In this document: positions 1-5,554 of the stretch, one piece after another | Layout: every line of letters begins with the position of its first letter | Position numbering within the stretch: the first letter of the stretch is position 1 | Source: Verrucomicrobiota bacterium | GTDB lineage: Bacteria > Verrucomicrobiota > Verrucomicrobiia > Limisphaerales > JAFMIX01 | DNA: 7,279 nt | Reading direction: 5' to 3' | Assembly: GCA_026397895.1 (NCBI GenBank) | Contig: JAPLTZ010000005.1 | Span: 1-7,279 of the forward strand | Program-made: the position numbers and the translations under genes | Notes under the pieces: model-generated | Seen by the model: the letters and a program-made list of their open reading frames with translations, nothing else | Databases searched by the model: none | Told to the model about the DNA's origin: nothing

Positions 1-27
1 AACCCTGGGCTGGATTCTTTTGCGCCT

Positions 28-486
28 TCAGCGCAACGGCGGCTGCGCGGCTTCGGGCGGCGGGACTGGCACGACTTCCGCCTTCGGCTTGTTGTGTTCG
101 CCGTAGCTGATGAACACCGCGCCGAGAACGATCAGCGCCACGCCGCCCCAGCGCCAGCCGTCCACGCGTTCGTGCAGGATGAACTGCGCGGCCAGCGTGG
201 TCATCACGAAGCTCATCGCCGTCAGCGGCCAGACATAGCTCACGTCGCGCGCGCCGAGGAGATATTGCAGCAGGATGAAGAAGATGGTTTCCAGCAGCAG
301 GCCGAGCAGCACGTCCTTGTTCGTGAACCATTCGCCGACGAGTTTCAGGATGTTTTGCCAGAGCGGCATGGTGGCCTTGCGCTCGGTGTAGTGCGGCCCG
401 ATGCGGTCCAGCCCGCGCTTGAGCGTGATGATGCCGATGGCCTCGAACGAGAAGGCGATGACGAGAATGATGAGTATTTTGGTCAT
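28..486 (-). CDS. Half-size DMT/EamA-like membrane transporter
   Basis: A 152-residue membrane protein with four hydrophobic helices at about 4-22, 58-77, 84-104 and 111-128, the layout of small multidrug-resistance and single-EamA-repeat proteins such as the ArnE/ArnF flippase subunits. Glu15 sits in the first helix, as in that superfamily, and the last two helices are joined by an LHERVDGWRWGG turn typical of EamA repeats. Unlike standard SMR proteins of 105-120 residues, it has an insert of about 30 residues with an amphipathic stretch (41-57) between helices 1 and 2, and a proline-rich C-terminal tail (138-151). Such proteins work as dimers. The substrate is unknown; its position after a lipid-sugar-type deacetylase suggests movement of a lipid-linked intermediate, which is inference only. 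The ATG at 484-486 is preceded by an A-rich leader (AAACAAAGAAATTT) and by the palindromic element, so it may be expressed at a different level from the genes upstream. The stop is TGA at 28-30. Confidence 0.86.
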   Translation of the reverse strand: MTKILIILVIAFSFEAIGIITLKRGLDRIGPHYTERKATMPLWQNILKLVGEWFTNKDVLLGLLLETIFFILLQYLLGARDVSYVWPLTAMSFVMTTLAAQFILHERVDGWRWGGVALIVLGAVFISYGEHNKPKAEVVPVPPPEAAQPPLR

Positions 487-500
487 AAATTTCTTTGTTT

Positions 501-572
501 GGAGCGCGGCGTTTACGCCGCATCAACGCCCAGTTGCATAGCCTCGTTGAAGCGGGCTAAAGCCCGCGCTCC
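501..572. repeat. Composite palindromic (REP/BIME-like) element
   Basis: This element fills nearly all of the spacer between the deacetylase and the transporter gene. It has outer arms GGAGC (501-505) and GCTCC (568-572); a left hairpin GCGGCGT-TT-ACGCCGC (506-521); inner arms TCAACG (523-528) and CGTTGA (545-550) around a 16-base loop; and a right hairpin GCGGGCT-AA-AGCCCGC (552-567). All arms pair perfectly, so one strand can fold into a near-symmetrical four-way junction. The left and right hairpins are similar but not identical, as in paired REP units of opposite orientation. It begins 1 base after the deacetylase stop codon and ends 14 bases before the transporter start. It may protect or terminate the upstream mRNA; there is no T-run, so a classical intrinsic terminator is unlikely. 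I believe similar GGAGCGCGG-hairpins are common in Verrucomicrobiota spacers, but cannot check this here. Confidence 0.8.
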
Positions 573-573
573 G

Positions 574-1407
574 CTACAAATCCTGATACCGGATCAACCG
601 GATGTTCGCTTGCACCACCAGTTCTTTCACACGCGGGCTGACCAGCGCGTCGAACTCGTGCCTAAATTCGTCCAGCGACGGGTGCGAGTAAAGTTCGGAA
701 TCGCCCGGCGGCAACTGCGTCAGCAGCTTCAGCACAAATGCCTCATCCACGTGGGCGTTTTGCAGCAGGCCGAAAACCCGCGCGGTGTGCCGGGTGTTTT
801 TCCGGCGCAACGTCGCCCGCGCCGGCCACGAGAGCAGCCGGTAAATCGCCGCATGCGAGAATCGGTAAGCGAGCTGGCCGGAGGCGAGCTTGAGGTTCAG
901 CCGCAGCGGATCGCAGGTGAGCCGCAGATGGCGGATGCCCCACTTCTCTGCGTTCGCCATCAGGATGGCGAAGATGGTCGGGTGCAGGTGGATGTTCAGG
1001 TGGCCGTTGACGTGGTCGAGTTTCAGGCCGGTGGCGCGGAACTTCTCGAACTGCGCGGCAATCTCGTCGTGCAACTGGCGTTTCAGTTTTCCACTGAAGA
1101 AAAAGCGGCAGCCGGCGGCGACGGGGTTGTCGCTGAACTCGCCGCGCGCGTTGACGAAGCCGGGAATTTCGCGGGCAGGCAGCGCGGCGCGTCCACACAC
1201 CAGCGCGAGGTGCAGACCGACGCCGAGCCGGGGATTTTCCTTCGCGAGCGCGACAGCTTCGGCGCAGGCGGGTTCGTTTACCATCAGGCTCGCGCTGGTC
1301 AGGATGCCTTCGCGGTGCGCCCGGATGACGGCGGCGTTAATGGACGGCGAGCGGCCAAAGTCGTCCGCGTTGACGATCAAGCGGCAGGACTTGTCAGGCG
1401 CTGCCAT
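574..1407 (-). CDS. ChbG/HpnK (YdjC) family carbohydrate deacetylase
   Basis: Family enzymes remove acetyl groups from N-acetyl sugars: ChbG from chitobiose, HpnK from N-acetylglucosaminyl bacteriohopanetetrol in composite hopanoid synthesis. I chose the ATG at 1405-1407 (277 residues). A TTG at 1426-1428 would add seven residues but puts an unusually long leader before the first strand. From the ATG, the metal/catalytic motif NADDFG is at 13-18 (Asp15, Asp16), GLHL at 64-67 (His66), DHVNGHLNIHLHP at 131-143 (His132, His136 and others) and YSHP at 240-243. This is the full set for a metal-dependent deacetylase of this fold, and no signal peptide is seen, so it is cytoplasmic. The start overlaps the hpnD stop by 14 bases, indicating coupling and a shared pathway, which favours an HpnK-like role on a lipid-linked sugar. 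The exact substrate cannot be decided from sequence; chito-oligosaccharide deacetylase is the alternative. Confidence 0.91.
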   Translation of the reverse strand: MAAPDKSCRLIVNADDFGRSPSINAAVIRAHREGILTSASLMVNEPACAEAVALAKENPRLGVGLHLALVCGRAALPAREIPGFVNARGEFSDNPVAAGCRFFFSGKLKRQLHDEIAAQFEKFRATGLKLDHVNGHLNIHLHPTIFAILMANAEKWGIRHLRLTCDPLRLNLKLASGQLAYRFSHAAIYRLLSWPARATLRRKNTRHTARVFGLLQNAHVDEAFVLKLLTQLPPGDSELYSHPSLDEFRHEFDALVSPRVKELVVQANIRLIRYQDL

Positions 1408-2263
1408 AATTGAGCCGGTTGGAGCCAAGCTTGAAGCGCAGCCACGCGGAAAAAATCAGCGCGAGCTTGTGCGGCTTGCTCAAGCGCACGGTCTGCGGGC
1501 CGAAGACATTGAACTGTTTCGCCTCCAGCTTCTGCAACAACTGCCAATAGACGCCGCCCATCAGCTCGGCGGCGACCATCGCGCGGCGGTCTTCGGGCGG
1601 AAGCGTGAGCCGGGCAAGTTCGTAGAAGGCGCGCGCGCGCGCGGCGACGTGTTCCGCGAGCGCGGCATAGCGTTCGGAATATTCGCCGCGCAGAATCTCG
1701 GCCTCGGTCACGTTGAATTGTTTCAACGCGTCGAGCGGCAGATAAATTCGACCGCGCGCGGCGTCGTTCTTCACGTCGCGGAGAATATTGGTGAGTTGGA
1801 GCGCCTTGCCGAGGTAGCGGGCGTAGTCACGGCAGGCTTTGTTCTGGTAGCCGAAAATCTCGATACTCAACAGGCCGACGACGGACGCGACGTGGTAGCA
1901 GTAGTTTTCCAACCCGTCCAAATTCTGATAGCGCAACGTGTCCAAGTCCATCTCACATCCGTGGATGAGTTCGTCGAACAGGCGGAACGGCAGCTTGAAT
2001 TGGCGGATGACGGACTGAAGCTCGCGGTTCACGGGGAACTCCGGCGTGCCGCCGTCGCAGGCGCGGCGGATGTCGGCCCGCCAGGCGGCAAGCTCGATGC
2101 GGCGTTGCTCGACGCTCTTGGCATCCTCGTCGGCGACGTCGTCCACCTCGCGGCAGAAGGCGTAGAGGGCGGACATGGCATCGCGCTTCTCGCGCGGGAG
2201 CATCACGAAGGCGAGCGCGAGGTTGGACGCGCTTTTCTTGGTGATGGCGTGGCTGGTTTGCAT
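1394..2263 (-). CDS. hpnD: Squalene/phytoene synthase family, HpnD-like presqualene diphosphate synthase
   Basis: Family enzymes join two prenyl diphosphates head to head. In the HpnC-HpnD-HpnE route, HpnD condenses two farnesyl diphosphates into presqualene diphosphate, which the partners turn into squalene for hopanoids. The 289-residue length is typical. The first Mg-binding motif is YAFCREVDDVADE (34-46; Asp41 and Asp45), then GCEMDLDT (102-109), YCYHVASVVG (121-130), and the second motif LTNILRDVKNDAARGRIYLP (157-176; Asp163 and Asp167). Both aspartate motifs are intact. The N-terminal S-N-L-A-L-A-F-V-M-L-P stretch and the short C-terminus resemble HpnD more than eukaryote-type squalene synthase, and no C-terminal membrane anchor is seen. 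Phytoene synthase (CrtB) is the main alternative; no carotenoid gene is nearby, while an HpnK-type deacetylase overlaps its 3' end by 14 bases. HpnC, HpnE and the hopene cyclase are not in the window. Confidence 0.88.
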   Translation of the reverse strand: MQTSHAITKKSASNLALAFVMLPREKRDAMSALYAFCREVDDVADEDAKSVEQRRIELAAWRADIRRACDGGTPEFPVNRELQSVIRQFKLPFRLFDELIHGCEMDLDTLRYQNLDGLENYCYHVASVVGLLSIEIFGYQNKACRDYARYLGKALQLTNILRDVKNDAARGRIYLPLDALKQFNVTEAEILRGEYSERYAALAEHVAARARAFYELARLTLPPEDRRAMVAAELMGGVYWQLLQKLEAKQFNVFGPQTVRLSKPHKLALIFSAWLRFKLGSNRLNYGSA

Positions 2264-2272
2264 GGCAACAAT

Positions 2273-2581
2273 TCAACCCGGTTTCGGCGCGCTGCCGGAA
2301 CGGCGCGAGCGGCGGCGGCGCTGGCGGAACGCGCCGGTGGCAATGAGCGGCGCGGGGTGCGGACGGTTTTTCCCGGCGCTGGCGGGCCACGGGGAACGGT
2401 GCAGTTCGGCGGGCCGCGAGCGGCGGCGGCGACGCAGGAGAATCACGGCGACGAGCAGCAGCGTGAGCGCGGCCAGCGCGGCGAGGAGGATGAGGTTGTC
2501 GCGCGCGTTGACGCTCACGAAGCGGGCGGAGTCATCGAGCAGCGGGGCGAGCCAGTTGGCGGGTGGCGCGGCTTGGCTCAC
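2273..2581 (-). CDS. Small single-pass membrane protein with arginine-rich tail, unknown function
   Basis: I do not recognise this 102-residue protein. It has a polar N-terminal segment of about 28 residues (APPANWLAPLLDD, then VNARDN), one strong hydrophobic helix at 29-49, an immediate RRRRR block (50-54), and a basic Pro/Arg/Ser tail ending in a second block, RQRRRRSRR (86-94). By the positive-inside rule the N-terminus faces outside and the basic tail is cytoplasmic. The start is GTG, overlapping the regulator stop as GTGA, and the stop lies 9 bases before the hpnD ATG. This placement argues that it is a real, translationally coupled gene. The alternative is a chance open frame in GC-rich DNA, since arginine-rich low-complexity tails are common in such shadows; the clean membrane helix and the junctions speak against that. 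A role with the two-component system or in the lipid pathway is only a guess from position. Confidence 0.62.
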   Translation of the reverse strand: MSQAAPPANWLAPLLDDSARFVSVNARDNLILLAALAALTLLLVAVILLRRRRRSRPAELHRSPWPASAGKNRPHPAPLIATGAFRQRRRRSRRSGSAPKPG

Positions 2582-4005
2582 GTTTCCTTCTTGTCGGTGG
2601 CGGCGGCATCGTCTTCGCCGTCGTCGGCGAGGTGGATGTTGAGGCGCTGCATGCGGTAGCGCAGCGCGTGCCGGCTGATTTTGAGATGGTCGGCGGTCTT
2701 GGTGAGGCTGAAGCGGAATTGCTCGAGCGTGCTGTTGACGAGGTCGCGCTCGAACGTGGCGACGAGTTCATCGAGCGATTCCGCGCCGGTGCTTTGGGGC
2801 ACGCCGCCGGCCTTGCGGAGGCGGGTTTCGAGCTGGAAATCCGGCAGGCTGGTGGGCTGGACGGTGTTGGTGGTTTCCAAAATCAACGCGCGCTCGATGA
2901 CGTTGCGGAGCTCGCGGACGTTACCGGGCCAGTGGTGGGCGAGGAGTTTCTGGCGGGCGGCGGGGGTGAGGCTTTTGACGTTGCGCCTCATGCTGGGGGC
3001 GAAGTTTTTCAGGAAATGTTCGGCGAGGAGCAGGACGTCGTCGCCACGGTCGCGCAACGGCGGGAGGCGGAGCTGGACGACGTTGAGGCGGTGGTAGAGG
3101 TCTTCGCGGAACTGGCCTTCGCCGATGGCCTGGATGATGTCGCGGTTGGTGGCGGCGATGAGGCGGACGTCCACGCGGAGTTCCTGCGTGCCGCCGACGC
3201 GGGTGAAGCTGCCGTCCTCGAGGAAGCGCAGGAGCTTGGCCTGGAGCGGGCGGCTCATGTCGGCGATCTCATCGAGGAAGATAGTGCCGCCGTTGGCTTC
3301 CTCGACGCGGCCGGGCTTCTGTTTCAACGCGCCGGTGAACGCGCCTTTCTCGTGGCCGAAGAGTTCGCTTTCGAGGAGGGTTTCGGGGATGGCAGCGCAG
3401 TTGATGCGGACGTAACCGGCTTTCGCGCGCTGGCTCAAACTGTGGACGGCGCCGGCGACGACTTCCTTGCCGGTGCCGCTCTCGCCGAGGACGAGGACGT
3501 TGGCGTCGCTGGGCGCGACGGTGGCGATGAGCTGGCGGAGCTCGCGGATTTTGGGCGACTCGCCGATAATCTGTTCGACGCGATAGGTCTCGCCGGTGCG
3601 GCGGCGGAGGCTGGCGTTTTCGCGGAGGAGAAGATGGCGTTCGGCGCAGCGGGCGACGGCGTGAAGTAATTCCTCGGGCGCAAAAGGTTTGGCGAGGTAG
3701 TCAATGGCCCCGGCCTTGATGGCGTCCACGGCAAGCTTCGGCGTGGCGTAGGCGGTGATCATCAGGATGGGCAGGTCGGGCCATTGGGCGCGGGCTTTGC
3801 CGAGGAATTCGTAGCCGCTCATGCCGCCGAGGCGCGCGTCGGTGACGACCATGAAGAATTCGTCCTGCGCGAGCTGGGTGAGGGCGGCTTCGGCGGATTC
3901 GGCTTCGCGGACGGCGTAGCCTTCGTCGGCGAGGACGGTGCGCAGGGAGAGGCGCATGTTTTTTTCGTCGTCCACGACGAGCACGGGGGGCAGGGGCAGG
4001 CTCAT
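2578..4005 (-). CDS. Sigma-54-dependent response regulator (NtrC family)
   Basis: A DNA-binding enhancer protein that, when phosphorylated by the partner kinase, should remodel sigma-54 RNA polymerase. From the ATG at 4003-4005 it has 475 residues. The receiver domain (about 5-120) has the acidic pair Asp12/Asp13, phospho-acceptor Asp56 in VVTDARLGG, Thr84 and Lys106 (AKPF). The AAA+ domain follows: Walker A GESGTGKE (174-181), the sigma-54 contact loop GAFTGA (221-226), Walker B GGTIFLDE (239-246), ATNRD (285-289), the arginine-finger region FREDLYHRLNV (299-309) and WPGNVREL (359-366). A Fis-type helix-turn-helix lies at 437-457. All functional motifs are intact, so it should act with sigma-54. 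A TTG at 4015-4017 would add four residues (MIKN), but ATG is preferred and gives a normal receiver start. An acidic/threonine-rich tail of about 20 residues follows the HTH. Its TGA overlaps the GTG of the next gene. Targets cannot be read from the window. Confidence 0.96.
   Translation of the reverse strand: MSLPLPPVLVVDDEKNMRLSLRTVLADEGYAVREAESAEAALTQLAQDEFFMVVTDARLGGMSGYEFLGKARAQWPDLPILMITAYATPKLAVDAIKAGAIDYLAKPFAPEELLHAVARCAERHLLLRENASLRRRTGETYRVEQIIGESPKIRELRQLIATVAPSDANVLVLGESGTGKEVVAGAVHSLSQRAKAGYVRINCAAIPETLLESELFGHEKGAFTGALKQKPGRVEEANGGTIFLDEIADMSRPLQAKLLRFLEDGSFTRVGGTQELRVDVRLIAATNRDIIQAIGEGQFREDLYHRLNVVQLRLPPLRDRGDDVLLLAEHFLKNFAPSMRRNVKSLTPAARQKLLAHHWPGNVRELRNVIERALILETTNTVQPTSLPDFQLETRLRKAGGVPQSTGAESLDELVATFERDLVNSTLEQFRFSLTKTADHLKISRHALRYRMQRLNIHLADDGEDDAAATDKKET
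2585..2592 (-). promoter_or_regulatory. Purine-rich Shine-Dalgarno-like stretch before the small membrane protein
   Basis: The minus strand reads AAGAAGGA ending 3 bases before the GTG start. It is the clearest ribosome-binding-like sequence in the window, although its distance to the start is shorter than the usual optimum. It lies inside the regulator's last codons and supports the small downstream frame being translated. Confidence 0.4.
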
Positions 4006-4023
4006 GTTTTTAATCAATCGCGC

Positions 4024-5520
4024 TCAAAGGTCTTTGGGCAGCAGCCCCAGTGTTTTCGCGGGGAATTCTAGGATGAAGCGGCTGCCTTTTCCAAGCTCGG
4101 ATTCCATCCGCACGTCGCCGCCGTAGAGGTCCACGTCGTGTTTGACGATGGCGAGGCCGAGGCCGGTGCCTTTCTCCTTGGTGGTGAAATAGGCTTCAAA
4201 GATGCGCTCGGTCTGTTCGGGCGGGATGCCGGGGCCGTTGTCGGCGATGACAATCTTGACGGAAAAATCGGCGGTGGCGGTGGCGCTGACGCGGACGTGG
4301 CCGTGGCCGTTGAGGGCTTCGCGGGCATTTTGCAGCAAGTTCACGAGGACGGTGGCGAGGTGGGCGCGCTGCATGAGGAGCGGCGGGAGGTTCGGGGCGA
4401 AATCGCGTTCGATCTGGACGTCGTAGCCGATGGCGGGCGGGAACACCTCGGCGATGGCGCGGTTCAACTCCTCGGTCACGCCCAGCTTTTCCACACGGCC
4501 TTCGGCGAGGCGCGCGTAGCCCATGATCTGGGTGATAATGCGGTCGCTGCGCTCGACTTCTTCCTGGATGATTTCAATCTGCTGCATCACGTCGGTCTTG
4601 CCGCTGGCGACGGCGCGGCGCAGGGAGAAGGCGGCGTTGTTGATGATGGCGAGGGGGTTTTTGATCTGGTGCGCGATTTCGGCGGCGAGCCGGCCGGCAG
4701 TGCGGAGCTGGCCTTGCCGCACGGCGAATTCCCGCGCTTCCTCCTCGACCTGCCGCTGCCGCGCCGCCAGCGCCTGCACGCCGTAGCAGCACGCGGTCAA
4801 CAGCCACAGCACGATCAGCCGCAGCAGATATCGTTCGGAAGAAACGTCCATGCCCTGCATGGCGGCGGCGACCATTCTGTGCCGGGCCGCCGGGCTGGGA
4901 TAAACAGGACTGCGGGTGGTCGGCGCTTCCAACGGCGTCGTTCCCAGCGACTGTTCCAGCGTGCTCGCGTTCATGACCATGCTGGTGTTGTTGGTCATGA
5001 TTTTGTCGGCGTTCCAGATGCCCGCGCCCATGTAGAACGCGCTCAAAGACAGGCTCAAAATAAGTTGTGACGCGCCCAGCGGCAGGCTCAGGGCGTTGAT
5101 GATGATGAGGCCGGGGAACGCCCAGAACAGCGTGCTCTCAAACCCACCCAGGATCGCCGTCGTGGCCGCCAGATAAATCCCGTCCGCCGCGCCGGTCGCC
5201 AGCACCAACCAGTTCACCCGCCGCAACGGAAACCGCCGCACCATCATGAGCATGGTGGCGATGACGAGCGTGAACAACAGGTAGCCCAAGGTGAGATTCT
5301 GGAGCGCCTGCACCGCCGGGCCTTTCGCGGCCAGCATCTCCGTCCGCCACACCGAGAAGAACAGGTAGTAGCAGACCACCGCCAGCATCACGAGCTTGGC
5401 GGGCAGCGCGATGGTGCGCTGGATTTTCAGAATCCGCACCGCGTGCAACTGGGGTTCGGGCTGTGGCGCCTCCCAGAGTTTGCGAAACTCCGTGAGCCAG
5501 CGCCACCGGGTTGCAGTCAT
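4024..5520 (-). CDS. Membrane-bound sensor histidine kinase with six predicted membrane helices
   Basis: This is the sensor of a two-component pair, presumed to autophosphorylate and pass phosphate to the regulator encoded just downstream. In the 498-residue protein, hydrophobic helices lie at about 39-57, 77-95, 103-124, 129-149, 150-168 and 231-252. The RRFPLRR patch (95-101) after helix 2 fits a cytoplasmic N-terminus and puts residues 170-230 outside the cytoplasmic membrane. A short coiled linker (253-272) leads to the kinase core: H-box EIAHQIKNPLAIINN with His284, N-box LVNLLQNAREAL (392-403), G1 DNGPGIP (427-433), F-box FEAYFTTK (441-448) and G2 GTGLGLAIVK (451-460). All catalytic boxes are intact. 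The input region matches no sensor domain I recognise (no PAS, HAMP or Cache motif visible). It starts 34 bases after coaC and stops 18 bases before the regulator ATG. The stimulus is unknown. Confidence 0.94.
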   Translation of the reverse strand: MTATRWRWLTEFRKLWEAPQPEPQLHAVRILKIQRTIALPAKLVMLAVVCYYLFFSVWRTEMLAAKGPAVQALQNLTLGYLLFTLVIATMLMMVRRFPLRRVNWLVLATGAADGIYLAATTAILGGFESTLFWAFPGLIIINALSLPLGASQLILSLSLSAFYMGAGIWNADKIMTNNTSMVMNASTLEQSLGTTPLEAPTTRSPVYPSPAARHRMVAAAMQGMDVSSERYLLRLIVLWLLTACCYGVQALAARQRQVEEEAREFAVRQGQLRTAGRLAAEIAHQIKNPLAIINNAAFSLRRAVASGKTDVMQQIEIIQEEVERSDRIITQIMGYARLAEGRVEKLGVTEELNRAIAEVFPPAIGYDVQIERDFAPNLPPLLMQRAHLATVLVNLLQNAREALNGHGHVRVSATATADFSVKIVIADNGPGIPPEQTERIFEAYFTTKEKGTGLGLAIVKHDVDLYGGDVRMESELGKGSRFILEFPAKTLGLLPKDL

Positions 5521-5554
5521 AAATCAAATTGCGCCGCGAAAACGACGCGGGGCT

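Noticed and set aside
501..572. The palindromic spacer as a CRISPR repeat or tRNA-like gene
   Set aside because: There is a single copy with no spacers, and although the fold is cross-shaped it has no tRNA consensus (no GGTTCGAAT T-arm, no anticodon arm of proper size).
94..1413. Long open frame on the plus strand opposite the transporter and deacetylase genes
   Set aside because: It runs antisense to two genes with full motif sets, its translation is low-complexity Arg/Asp/Glu/Ala-rich with no recognisable motif, and it crosses the palindromic spacer. It is a by-product of GC-rich third codon positions.
1408..1428. TTG at 1426-1428 as the deacetylase start
   Set aside because: It needs a rare start codon and adds seven residues before the first strand with no better ribosome-binding site; the ATG at 1405-1407 gives a typical family start.
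2265..2281. GG-N10-GC (sigma-54-like) arrangement directly before hpnD on the minus strand
   Set aside because: Only the invariant GG and a TTGC match; the -24 box otherwise disagrees, and the transcript would start inside the hpnD coding sequence. Such matches are expected by chance.
890..2659. 589-codon open frame on the plus strand spanning three minus-strand genes
   Set aside because: Antisense to the deacetylase, hpnD and the small protein; no domain or start signal is seen, and length alone is not evidence at this GC content.
2563..3669. Plus-strand open frame rich in Val/Ala/Glu/Gly opposite the regulator
   Set aside because: It mirrors the codons of the AAA+ regulator and has no motif of its own; the minus-strand gene is certain.
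4138..5070. 310-codon plus-strand open frame opposite the histidine kinase
   Set aside because: Asp/Gly/Val-rich shadow of a clearly coding kinase sequence.
5534..5550. CCGCG/CGCGG hairpin between coaC and the kinase as a terminator
   Set aside because: The stem is only 5 bp with a 7-base loop and is not followed by a T-run on the minus strand; not enough to call termination.
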